Source: Kroppenstedtia guangzhouensis (GTDB lineage Bacteria; Bacillota; Bacilli; Thermoactinomycetales; DSM-45169). From it: 64,000 nucleotides of DNA. The translations under genes and the position numbers were made by a program. Positions 38,934 through 46,475 of this stretch are shown here, one piece after another (the first letter of the stretch is position 1; every line of letters begins with the position of its first letter). The stretch lies in contig NZ_BMEX01000005.1 of the NCBI RefSeq assembly GCF_014637345.1, positions 285,633 through 349,632 of the forward strand, given 5' to 3'. The notes beneath the pieces were generated by a model. The model did not search any database. It worked only from the letters and a program-made list of their open reading frames with translations, and had not been told where the DNA came from.

Positions 38934-39590
38934 TTGGTAATTTGGAACAATGGTATCGTCACAGTCCCGGAGGCTCCGAGTCAGGTTATTAACGAGACTG
39001 TCCCGTTTGAAATACGGAGTAATTTTGTTCCGATTGTAAGAAAAGGGTATCAATATACTGATGAGTTGATTAGAACAAACAAAATGTTAAATTGGTCGAT
39101 TGGGCGTCAACAGCGAGGTGATCTCTTAAATGTTGGTGTTGCTTTTGCGTTTAAGGAAATTATTGAGCAAGGGAAGCTTCCCTTAGATTTTAAACTTGAC
39201 CATAACAAACCTAGAACCTTTCAATATTTCTTGTTGTGTACGAATACAGTTACAATAACAGTAAGTCAGGTTCAATCCTCTACTAAGGTGCCAAGAAAAG
39301 CAGATTTCAGAGATGACTTATATGAGTATGGTCAAGGTAGATTGGATTTGTTTGATGAAGATCTTGGCGTGAATATCAATCAGGATCGGGTTTTATTGTT
39401 GACACACGGTTATCAAAGAAGTGAACCACATTTTGTTAATCTGGGGATACCGGGTAAAAAGAACTGGATTTATCGTATAGAGTTAATAGATGAGCTAGAG
39501 AGAAGTGCAGTTGAACAAGTGCCAGAGGAAGAAATTACTGAGGAAGAAATGATTCGCTTTAAGGAATTTAGTAAGGAAATTGGTAGTTAG
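38934..39590 (+). CDS. hypothetical protein of the repeat-flanked cargo module
   Basis: 218 residues from TTG 38934 with GGGAGGGG upstream. No family recognised. Mixed alpha/beta protein without membrane segments; features include PRTFQYFLLCTNTVTITVS and an acidic end (EEEITEEEMIRF). The AT-rich codon use (many ATA, AGA, TTA) differs from the ICE backbone, which suggests a separate origin. The next gene starts 24 bp later, so the two probably form a functional pair such as toxin/antitoxin or defence; that is inference. Confidence 0.65.
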   Translation: MVIWNNGIVTVPEAPSQVINETVPFEIRSNFVPIVRKGYQYTDELIRTNKMLNWSIGRQQRGDLLNVGVAFAFKEIIEQGKLPLDFKLDHNKPRTFQYFLLCTNTVTITVSQVQSSTKVPRKADFRDDLYEYGQGRLDLFDEDLGVNINQDRVLLLTHGYQRSEPHFVNLGIPGKKNWIYRIELIDELERSAVEQVPEEEITEEEMIRFKEFSKEIGS

Positions 39591-39614
39591 GCTTCTGTAA
39601 AGAGGTGGAGAGTC

Positions 39615-40775
39615 GTGGTGTTGAATGATCTTCGTCGCAATTTTATACCAGAGAGGTTACGTGAAGGGAGGGAGGCTCGAGGATTAACCATCCAAGAATT
39701 GTCCGAGAGAGTAGGAGTTTCTCACCAGTCTATATCCAAATATGAAAATGGAAAGGCTGTACCTAGTGGGATGGTTTTTCAAAAATTGCTTTTCACACTG
39801 AATCTCCCTATTCATTTTTTTTATAAACCAATTCATAGAGGAATTGAGGATTCAGTTGTTTTCTTTCGTAGCAAAGCTGCAACAACATCTAGATCTAAAA
39901 AATTACATGAGATAAAGATTAACTGGCTACAGGATATTAGTGTGGAATTAGAGAAAATTCTAGATTTCCCTAAAGTTCTTATTCCGAAAATAAATACCTC
40001 CCCCATATATTTTCCTACCGATATGGATGATATAGATGAACTGGCTGTGGAAGTAAGGAGATCTTGGGGGTTGGGTAACGGTCCAATTAGTAATGTATTG
40101 CTTCTAGTTGAAAAGAAAGGCGTTATTGCTGCTAGAGCTGATTTTAATGATCAAAAAGTTGATGCTTGTTCTGTTTGGCGTGATGATCAAAGACCTTTTA
40201 TCTTATTAGGAACAGAAAAATCTTCTGTGCGTTCACGATTTGATGTAGCCCATGAGTTGGGTCATCTGGTGTTACATTCTAATCTAAAGCGTAATGAATT
40301 TGAAAAGAACATGAAATTGATCGAATCCGAAGCGGACCGTTTTGCATCAGCTTTCTTAATGCCTGTTGAAAGTTTCAGCAGTGAATTTGTTTCTACTTCT
40401 CTAGAATACCTTATTAATTTGAAAAAGAGGTGGAAGGTGTCTATACAAGCAATGGCTTATCGTGCACGTGATCTTGATATTATTAGTGAATTTCAGTACA
40501 GGAATATTATGAGGAAAATTGGTCAAAACAATTGGAGAAAACATGAACCTTTGGATGAACAGTTTGAACTTGAACAACCTACTGTACTCAAGCAAGCAAT
40601 CAAAGCGCTTATAAAACATAATGTTATAAATAAGTCAGATATCGAGCGGTATCTAGGTCTCACAAAAGGTGAATTGGAAATCTATGCGAATTTAGAAACG
40701 GGAACTCTTTCTGATAAGATTGTTTCCGATCAAAACATAATTCGATTCAGACATCGAAAAAAAATGGGGATGTAA
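39615..40775 (+). CDS. Xre/ImmA-IrrE fusion protein
   Basis: 386 residues. N-terminal helix-turn-helix (LTIQELSERVGVSHQSISKYENG), a middle domain, then a zinc protease motif FDVAHELGHLVLH with ESEADRFASAFLMP downstream, the COG2856 layout. Such fusions regulate or activate adjacent genes and occur as partners in toxin or defence modules. AT-rich like its partner at 38934-39590, and enclosed with it by direct repeats. Confidence 0.85.
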   Translation: MVLNDLRRNFIPERLREGREARGLTIQELSERVGVSHQSISKYENGKAVPSGMVFQKLLFTLNLPIHFFYKPIHRGIEDSVVFFRSKAATTSRSKKLHEIKINWLQDISVELEKILDFPKVLIPKINTSPIYFPTDMDDIDELAVEVRRSWGLGNGPISNVLLLVEKKGVIAARADFNDQKVDACSVWRDDQRPFILLGTEKSSVRSRFDVAHELGHLVLHSNLKRNEFEKNMKLIESEADRFASAFLMPVESFSSEFVSTSLEYLINLKKRWKVSIQAMAYRARDLDIISEFQYRNIMRKIGQNNWRKHEPLDEQFELEQPTVLKQAIKALIKHNVINKSDIERYLGLTKGELEIYANLETGTLSDKIVSDQNIIRFRHRKKMGM

Positions 40776-40891
40776 GTTTTTTTTATCACCAAGGAACCGA
40801 ACGTACATTCCTGTTTTAGGTAAGTTGCCCTTAACATGGAGATAGGAAATCTATATGTTAAAAATGGCATGCTATAAAAGTGAAAAAGAAA

Positions 40892-41009
40892 CCGGAAAAG
40901 TACCGGAAAAACACCGGAAAACCTCCGGAAAAAAACAGCGGAAATCGGGTATAACAGGAATAAGCGAGGTTTTGAAAACAAAATAAACAATAGGTTGAGA
41001 GGCATTCGG
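40892..41009. repeat. long direct repeat, right copy, with CCGGAAAA iterons
   Basis: Units start at 40892, 40903, 40914 and 40925, again with an 11-bp period, then the same conserved block ending GGCATTCGG. A hairpin GGCATTCGG/CCGAGTGCC with TTTTATTTTTT follows at 41001-41034 and should terminate the cargo transcript. Confidence 0.85.
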
Positions 41010-41085
41010 TATATCCGAGTGCCTTTTATTTTTTGCAGAGGAGGGGTATAAACGTTTTCTCAATCAAGTAATTGAAGGTGACTGT

Positions 41086-41772
41086 TTGGAGCAAATGAAA
41101 AACCTGCCGTCGGAAATTCTGGATGCGGTCATTACGGACCCACCATACTGCAGCGGATCCCGACAGGAGTCGGGGAAAGGACAGCGAAACCGGATGACGA
41201 CAACCAAATCCAGCCGGTGGTTCGGGGGTGACGGTCTCTCCACCCAGGGCTTTCTTTGGTTTATGCGACAGTGCGCTTTGGAGTGGAACCGATTGTTGAA
41301 GCCAGGCGGTCATGTTCTGGTCTTCATCGACTGGCGGATGATGCCTTACTTGGCGGCGGCCATAGAGAGTGCCGACTTTCGGTACAACTCCCTGCTGGTC
41401 TGGGACAAAACCTACTTCACCATGGGGGCCTGCTTCCGGAACCAACATGAGTTGATTCTCCACTTTTCAAAAGGAAAGGGCGTGCCGCAACGGAGAGACG
41501 TGGGCAATGTCCTTTCCCAGAAGCCGGTCCGAAACGGTCAGCATCCCACAGAAAAGCCAGTGGATCTGATCCAACGTCTCATTTCTGTGGTGTGTCCTGA
41601 ACATGGCTTGGTTCTGGACAGCTTTGCGGGTAGTGGAACGACTGGGGTGGCTTGTTTGCGCTCCGGCCGCCATTATGTTCTGATCGAGCGGGATCCGTAC
41701 TATGCGGAAGTTTCCAAGGAGCGGCTTCGGGCGGAGACGGAGTTGGAAAAGGTTGATTCGATCAAGAGATAG
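41086..41772 (+). CDS. site-specific DNA methyltransferase (N4/N6, beta class)
   Basis: 228 residues from TTG 41086. Motif IV DPPY (AVITDPPYCSGS) comes first and motif I SFAGSGTTGVA last, the beta-class order; TEKPVDLIQRLI is typical. The frame is open further left and encodes NQVIEGDCLEQMKNL, the usual methylase start, and AGGAGGGG lies at 41039-41046, yet no ATG, GTG or TTG follows that site. The true start is unsettled and the start codon may be mutated. No restriction partner is adjacent, so it may protect or regulate element DNA. Confidence 0.82.
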   Translation: MEQMKNLPSEILDAVITDPPYCSGSRQESGKGQRNRMTTTKSSRWFGGDGLSTQGFLWFMRQCALEWNRLLKPGGHVLVFIDWRMMPYLAAAIESADFRYNSLLVWDKTYFTMGACFRNQHELILHFSKGKGVPQRRDVGNVLSQKPVRNGQHPTEKPVDLIQRLISVVCPEHGLVLDSFAGSGTTGVACLRSGRHYVLIERDPYYAEVSKERLRAETELEKVDSIKR

Positions 41773-41824
41773 GGCACCCAGTAGGGTGCTTACTCTTGTA
41801 AACGGAATGGAAAGGACGATTAAG

Positions 41825-41989
41825 ATGGGTGGATACGATGTTTATACGGCGGAAGTATACTGCGGATCATGTGAAAAAGTGAGTTACGAACGGATTTCGG
41901 ATCCGGATGAAGCTGTTTCAACTTGCGCTTGTGGAGCATATCGGGATGTGACTGTCGTTTTCGATGAGGAAGGCGATCCGGTCGACTGA
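41825..41989 (+). CDS. zinc-ribbon small protein
   Basis: 54 residues from ATG 41825 with GGAAAGGA. VYCGSCEKVSY and STCACGAYR form one zinc site. Acidic. Function unknown; the same style as the zinc ribbons at 34 and 37 kb. Confidence 0.6.
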   Translation: MGGYDVYTAEVYCGSCEKVSYERISDPDEAVSTCACGAYRDVTVVFDEEGDPVD

Positions 41990-42023
41990 TGACCATAGAA
42001 GCTGAACCAAAGGGGGATGAAAA

Positions 42024-42221
42024 ATGAGTATGGGACACCTCCAAGCTATGCAAAGCATGTTACGATTGGCTGAGTTGGAACAAAGGGGGGCGAGGATCGT
42101 TTTCGTAGATCCAAAGTCAGACTGGCCGGAGGGGTTAACCTTTGGAAAGTTGGGTGAGGGAATCCGAAAGGAGGTGACAAAGGTTGCTGTGGCTTCCAGA
42201 CGAAACGAACCTTCTTATTGA
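42024..42221 (+). CDS. small hypothetical protein
   Basis: 65 residues, MSMGHLQAMQSMLRLAELEQ, then a short beta part (ARIVFVDPKS). AAGGGGG precedes ATG 42024. No family recognised. Confidence 0.55.
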   Translation: MSMGHLQAMQSMLRLAELEQRGARIVFVDPKSDWPEGLTFGKLGEGIRKEVTKVAVASRRNEPSY

Positions 42222-42291
42222 TGAGGAAATGTTTCGGAAAGTGTTGAACTTGGGGCGAAGTAAAGCGGACACGGAAACATCGAAAGAATAG
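42184..42291 (+). CDS. 35-residue hypothetical protein
   Basis: TTG 42184 has a perfect AAAGGAGGTGA site seven bases upstream, which is the main support. It overlaps the previous gene in another frame and ends at a terminator. Sequence LLWLPDETNLLIDEEMFRKV; no family recognised. Confidence 0.45.
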   Translation: MLWLPDETNLLIDEEMFRKVLNLGRSKADTETSKE

Positions 42292-42318
42292 GCACCCAAC
42301 AGGGTGTTTTTCTTTTGC
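42292..42318 (+). terminator. terminator
   Basis: GGCACCC/GGGTG hairpin with a 4-nt loop and a T-rich tail (TTTTTCTTTT). A near copy, GGCACCC-AGTA-GGGTGC, follows the methylase at 41773-41790. Confidence 0.7.
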
Positions 42319-42349
42319 TCACAATTCAACACAAGAAAGGGAGAGTTGA

Positions 42350-43054
42350 GTGAAAAAGAACATGAAAAAAGTGATTCCCGTAGCAACGGTGACTCTGGGC
42401 ATGGTGGCGGCTGGAGGGACGGCGGCGGTCTTTGCCAACCCGGACGGAACCCCGGCCAGCGATCTACCAGCCCAAGTGGAAACACCGGAAGTGAAGTCCG
42501 TTCCAGTGGAGGAGGCGCCGCAATCGGAAGTGGAACCAACGCCGGAGGAGAAGCCCCAACCGGAACCTCGGGTCCAGGCTGAGGTCGGTGGGCAGGTAGA
42601 AGAGAAGCCCAAAGCAGTGGAAAAGCCCGCACAGGAGCCGCCAAAACAGGAGCTGCGGAGCCCAGCAAGGAGCGAAGAAAAGGCTTCTTCACAGCAAACA
42701 CCTCCCTCCTCAGCTTCCAAAAGTGAAAGTGGAGCGAACGGAGCGACAGGCGACGTTTCAAAATCTGCCATGAAACCCGCTGGGGAAAAACCGGTGAATG
42801 TATCTGAAGAAAAGCAAGTTGCCGCGTCGGATTCGGAGAGAAAAGAAGAGAAGGGGGCTCCCAATGGCGAAAAGAGCAAGGGTGAAAAAGCGGATGCCGG
42901 GACGACTGAAGAAGAAGCCAAGCGGACACCCGAGACCCAAGATGGTGGGAAGATGCCGAAGACCGCTGCACCCGGTCCCCTGGCAACCCTTATGGGGGCT
43001 GGACTGATGGTGGGGGGTGCGGTGGTAAAACGGTTCCGCTTCCGACGTGGGTAG
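42350..43054 (+). CDS. LPXTG-type cell-wall-anchored protein (MPKTA signal)
   Basis: 234 residues from GTG 42350. Signal peptide (KKVIPVATVTLGMVAAGG, cleavage after VFA), a long Pro/Glu/Lys-rich low-complexity stalk, and a C-terminal sorting signal MPKTA, a hydrophobic stretch (PLATLMGAGLMVGGAVV) and KRFRFRRG. The sortase gene directly downstream is its likely anchoring enzyme. Without any globular domain it looks like a wall-spanning stalk or mating-surface protein. Carried on the ICE. Confidence 0.88.
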   Translation: MKKNMKKVIPVATVTLGMVAAGGTAAVFANPDGTPASDLPAQVETPEVKSVPVEEAPQSEVEPTPEEKPQPEPRVQAEVGGQVEEKPKAVEKPAQEPPKQELRSPARSEEKASSQQTPPSSASKSESGANGATGDVSKSAMKPAGEKPVNVSEEKQVAASDSERKEEKGAPNGEKSKGEKADAGTTEEEAKRTPETQDGGKMPKTAAPGPLATLMGAGLMVGGAVVKRFRFRRG

Positions 43055-43066
43055 GTGTGATTGCTG

Positions 43067-43738
43067 ATGTTTCGTAAAAAGCCATACTATCTGAACTATC
43101 CATGGTGGTATCCAAGGCAGTTGATCGGGCGGATCCTTCTTCTTGGAGGATTCGCCCTTCTCCTTTACGGTGGAGTCGATTGGTATCAGCAAGCAACACT
43201 GGGCCAGTCAGCAAAGCCACTCCCGCAGGTGAATGCCACTCCTGAAAAGGTGGGAGAGGAAGCGATTAGAATCGCTTTATCCCAAGTACGGGTATCAGAG
43301 GAGGACTCTGGAGTCGTCTGGCAACACCTTCCCAAGAAAGGGGAGCGGTTTGCGGATCTGGAGATCCCCGCTTTGAAAGTTCGGCTTCCGGTGGTGGAGG
43401 GGACTGGTGTGAAAGAATTGCGGAAGGGTGTCGGCCACTATGCCACCTCCGTTTTCCCGGGGGAACCGGACAATTCAGTCTTAGCCGGACATCGAGAATC
43501 GGCACTCGGGAAGATCGGGAAGCTGAAGAAGGGTGATGAAATTGTTGTTAAGACGAAACATGAAGGGACGTTTACCTATGAAGTGACCAAGCATTGGATT
43601 ACAGACGAGAATGATCGGTCCGTGATTGTTTCACACGAATCATCAAAGCTTACCGTGATAACTTGCTATCCTTTCAATGCAATCGGGAGTCCTGAGAGAT
43701 ACATCGTTCAGGCGGATCTGGTGGATGTTCAAAAATAA
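43067..43738 (+). CDS. srtD: class D-type sortase
   Basis: 223 residues from ATG 43067 (AGGTG nine bases upstream). One N-terminal membrane segment (LLGGFALLLYGGVDW), then the sortase barrel with His in VLAGHRES, Cys200 in VITCYPFNAIGSPERYIV and the Arg in that same stretch. Links the MPKTA protein encoded just upstream to peptidoglycan. Class D is inferred from length and from the TCYP and ERYIV patterns. Confidence 0.9.
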   Translation: MFRKKPYYLNYPWWYPRQLIGRILLLGGFALLLYGGVDWYQQATLGQSAKPLPQVNATPEKVGEEAIRIALSQVRVSEEDSGVVWQHLPKKGERFADLEIPALKVRLPVVEGTGVKELRKGVGHYATSVFPGEPDNSVLAGHRESALGKIGKLKKGDEIVVKTKHEGTFTYEVTKHWITDENDRSVIVSHESSKLTVITCYPFNAIGSPERYIVQADLVDVQK

Positions 43739-43760
43739 CAAAATGAAGGAGAGATGAATC

Positions 43761-44036
43761 ATGAATAAAACGGAATTGACCAAACGGGTGGCGCAGGAAA
43801 CGGGGAAGAGCAAAACAGAAGCCGGACAAATGGTTGATGTAGTCTTGGATCAGATCTCCGAAGCTTTGCAACGCGGGGAAAAGGTCTCTCTTTTCGGGTT
43901 TGGCAACTTCGAGGTACGGGAACGAGCGGCACGAATGGCTCGGAACCCGAAGACAGGAGAAACAATTCACGTTGAGGCGAAACGCATCCCAGCGTTCAAG
44001 CCCGGAAAGCAGTTGAAAGAAGTCGTCAATGGATAA
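43761..44036 (+). CDS. hup: HU-family DNA-binding protein
   Basis: 91 residues, normal HU length: MNKTELTKRVAQETG, GFGNFEVRERAARMARNPKTGE, and the end KRIPAFKPGKQLKEVVN. Bends DNA; an element-encoded copy may help recombination or compaction during transfer. GAAGGAGAG precedes ATG 43761; a terminator follows. Confidence 0.95.
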   Translation: MNKTELTKRVAQETGKSKTEAGQMVDVVLDQISEALQRGEKVSLFGFGNFEVRERAARMARNPKTGETIHVEAKRIPAFKPGKQLKEVVNG

Positions 44037-44044
44037 ATTAATCA

Positions 44045-44083
44045 GGGCGTCCTGCCACAAGCGGGACGCCTTTATTATTCCTT
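44045..44083 (+). terminator. hup terminator
   Basis: GGCGTCC/GGGACGCC stem with TTTATTATT after it, starting 9 bp after the hup stop codon. Confidence 0.8.
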
Positions 44084-44099
44084 TCAAAGGAGGATCTCT

Positions 44100-44690
44100 A
44101 TGACTGGGAAGACACACGCATCGCTCGGGTTGGCTACGGGTACGGCGGTAGCATGGTATACCGAGGCCCAGAGAGGCGAGTTGGTTTTCACCTTAGCTGC
44201 GGCCACTGTAGCGGCACTTCTGCCAGATCTAGATGAGCAGTCCAGCAAAATCAATCAAGCACTGTTTGGAAGGTTACCACGATCTTACCGATCAGCGGCT
44301 CTTGCTGTTATAGGCTTGGCGGGTGTCGGCGGTTTTATGTTGTATTCGTTACCGTTGTGGGTGTTGGTATTGAGTCTGTTTGCCGTATTAACTGCTGTGG
44401 CTCCCCATCGAGGACTCACGCACTCATTACTTGCCTTGGTTGCTGTGGTATGGGTAACATTTCAGGCTTTCTCCACCTACACCCTGGCGGTGGGAACCGG
44501 TTATTTGTCACATTTACTGGCGGATGCAGTAACCAGCCAAGGTGTTCCGCTGTTTTGGCCGTGGCAGAAGCGAGTAAGCCTGAGCAATGTGGGGGTGCGA
44601 ATCCGGACAGGAAGAACAACTGATCAGGTGACTGGCACTTTGGCCGGATGGGGGTCCGGGCTCATGTTGATTTGGCTAATTTTCGCATAA
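44100..44690 (+). CDS. YdjM-type membrane-bound metal-dependent hydrolase
   Basis: 196 residues, four or five membrane segments. Metal motifs TGKTHASLGLATG at the start, LLPDLDE, HRGLTHSLL and SHLLADAVTSQGV define the YdjM family (LexA-regulated in Escherichia coli). The reaction is unproven. ATG 44100 follows AAAGGAGG. Confidence 0.88.
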   Translation: MTGKTHASLGLATGTAVAWYTEAQRGELVFTLAAATVAALLPDLDEQSSKINQALFGRLPRSYRSAALAVIGLAGVGGFMLYSLPLWVLVLSLFAVLTAVAPHRGLTHSLLALVAVVWVTFQAFSTYTLAVGTGYLSHLLADAVTSQGVPLFWPWQKRVSLSNVGVRIRTGRTTDQVTGTLAGWGSGLMLIWLIFA

Positions 44691-44757
44691 GACAAAGCGG
44701 TCCGGCGGTCTCGGGCTGCTTTCTGTTATGCGAAAAAACGAAAGGGTTGGAGGAGAG

Positions 44758-45243
44758 ATGGCGAGGAAGTGGAGCAAACATGAGGATCAATTGCTGGCGG
44801 AAACCATATTCAAACACATCGAAGACGGAAGCACTCAATTAGCAGCGTTTGCGGAAACAGGAGAACGGTTAGGCCGATCACCGGAAGCCTGTGGATTCCG
44901 GTGGAACAACGTGTTGCGAAAAAAATATGAAGCGTCATTGCAAATCGCACAGGAGCAGGCCCGTTCCGTTCGGACACGATCCAAGCTCCGCCTGGAAGAC
45001 GGATGGGATGAAAAAGAAATTCCTAGGTTGGTCAACTGGATGATTCGCTATTTGCGGTGGTGGAGGGATCGTTGGGCAGCGAGAGAGTGTGAAAGAAAGG
45101 AGTTGAAGGAGAAGATCCGGAGAAAAGAGGAGGTGATACGCCAATTGAAGCGAGAAAATGAGCGGCTTCAAAGGGAGAGGTTAACAGGGACAGCCTTTCA
45201 TATGGAGACCAATGGGAATTTGGTACGAGTAGAAGGAGGATAA
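44758..45243 (+). CDS. RsfA-like Myb/SANT DNA-binding protein
   Basis: 161 residues from ATG 44758 with GGAGG. N-terminal Myb-like helices (WSKHEDQLLAETIFKHIEDG, CGFRWNNVLRKKYE), which are characteristic of RsfA prespore regulators. The second half is coiled coil (KEKIRRKEEVIRQLKRENER). On an ICE it may time element genes to sporulation, but that is speculation. Confidence 0.75.
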   Translation: MARKWSKHEDQLLAETIFKHIEDGSTQLAAFAETGERLGRSPEACGFRWNNVLRKKYEASLQIAQEQARSVRTRSKLRLEDGWDEKEIPRLVNWMIRYLRWWRDRWAARECERKELKEKIRRKEEVIRQLKRENERLQRERLTGTAFHMETNGNLVRVEGG

Positions 45244-45247
45244 AAAA

Positions 45248-45838
45248 GTGGAACAGCGGGTGATTTTCCGGGATCATTACCAGCCAGGTAAAACAAAAGT
45301 TACTCCTCGTGAGAGTCGCTATAAGGTGATATCCGAGAAGACTGGAGAAGAGTATTGGGTGAGCTGGGACTGGATTGCGGAGGACGTAACGAAGAAAATC
45401 GAGAAAAGAATTTGCAAGGTGACGTTGTGGAAAAAGCGCTCCGGTAAAATAGCACAAACCTTCCCTTGGAAAAGGATATACTATCACCGTTTCTATGTTA
45501 CAGAGTCTGTGCTAGGGAATGTCAGGGTCGACCAAATGTTTCAACACACGATACGGAGCTATGAAAGGTACTATCCAGACCAGGTGATTACTCCATTGCG
45601 GGAAGGCGACCTAATTTCACTCGAAATGAAGTTGGGTTTTATCGCCCTATCAACGATAGGTATAAGCTTTTGGATGAAATATTTTTTAACAAACTCGTTT
45701 GGAATGAGAGTTTTGGATGCGATTTTATTGTTGTTGATAGGAAGTTTGATTTGTAGCTCATTGCTTTTCTGGGCTCTTGGAAGAAAACCAGTTCATCCGA
45801 GTCGATTGGAAACATCAGTCGAGCTGGAGGATGACTGA
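45248..45838 (+). CDS. hypothetical membrane protein
   Basis: 196 residues from GTG 45248 with AGGAGG. A soluble N-terminal two thirds (basic, aromatic) is followed by two C-terminal membrane segments (FIALSTIGISFWMKYFL, AILLLLIGSLICSSLLF). No family recognised. It opens a run of small membrane proteins leading to the transfer operon. Confidence 0.65.
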   Translation: MEQRVIFRDHYQPGKTKVTPRESRYKVISEKTGEEYWVSWDWIAEDVTKKIEKRICKVTLWKKRSGKIAQTFPWKRIYYHRFYVTESVLGNVRVDQMFQHTIRSYERYYPDQVITPLREGDLISLEMKLGFIALSTIGISFWMKYFLTNSFGMRVLDAILLLLIGSLICSSLLFWALGRKPVHPSRLETSVELEDD

Positions 45839-45839
45839 T

Positions 45840-45992
45840 ATGAGCATTGGAAAGATCCGAACCCTGTTATACGGCGCGGCCCGGTTTTTGGGGGACATCA
45901 ATGCGGTACGACAGGGGAGAGTGAAGGAGAGGTTAAAGCGGCGGCTGGCTGGAAAAGTGACGGGCCGACTGATGGGAAGGTGGTTCCGGTAA
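45840..45992 (+). CDS. 50-residue basic amphipathic protein
   Basis: ATG 45840 starts at the stop codon of its neighbour (TGATATG). Very basic, helical: RFLGDINAVRQGRVKERLKR then LAGKVTGRLMGRWFR. This type of small protein is seen near conjugation genes in Firmicutes, but its function is unknown to me. Confidence 0.6.
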   Translation: MSIGKIRTLLYGAARFLGDINAVRQGRVKERLKRRLAGKVTGRLMGRWFR

Positions 45993-46013
45993 TAAACAGG
46001 GGAGGGAAATAGG

Positions 46014-46163
46014 TTGGAAACGGTCTTGTTTTTCGGCCTTCTCATCTTTGGGATAGTTTTTTCTTATTTGGCTGACCCGATTGATTTTCTTTTGATGTTG
46101 TCGATTGTCATCGGTACGGCTGTTTCAGTTGCTGTTGTTTACTTCGTGTGGGGATTCAATTGA
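46014..46163 (+). CDS. 49-residue membrane protein
   Basis: TTG 46014 with AGGGGAGGG upstream. Two hydrophobic helices (VLFFGLLIFGIVFSYL and LMLSIVIGTAVSVAVVYFV) separated by ADPIDF. No family recognised. Confidence 0.6.
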   Translation: METVLFFGLLIFGIVFSYLADPIDFLLMLSIVIGTAVSVAVVYFVWGFN

Positions 46164-46191
46164 GAGATAAGAAACCAAAGGAGTGAGATGA

Positions 46192-46341
46192 GTGAGGAAA
46201 ATTGGAATCACTGCTTTGCTGTTACTTGTACTTTCCGGTGGGTTGATTGTAATTGGGCAAGAAAATATGGACCGGGCTTATTCCGGGTTGGTGGGAGCAC
46301 CATTTGAAATAATCCAAGGTAAACCTACAGACCTACGATAA
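46192..46341 (+). CDS. 49-residue exported or single-pass protein
   Basis: GTG 46192 with AAAGGAGTGA upstream. Basic start, hydrophobic stretch ITALLLLVLSGGLIVIG, and an outside tail rich in Gly/Pro. Could be a pilin-like or small pore component; function unknown. Confidence 0.55.
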   Translation: MRKIGITALLLLVLSGGLIVIGQENMDRAYSGLVGAPFEIIQGKPTDLR

Positions 46342-46369
46342 AGGTCAGGATAAGTTCTTGAATGGGATA

Positions 46370-46475
46370 GACATAATGGGAATTATGTCCGAAAAAGAGG
46401 GAAAAGCGGTGGGGATTCGATGGGTTTTTGAGACATAACAGAAAGGCAGAGGTTAGAAATGCGATGAGACATAAT
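46370..46475. repeat. GACATAA repeats upstream of the second recombinase
   Basis: GACATAAT and its inverse ATTATGTC form a hairpin at 46370-46389. Further direct copies lie at 46432-46438 and 46468-46475, the last one inside the start of the recombinase gene. They could be recombinase core sites or autoregulatory sites. Confidence 0.5.
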
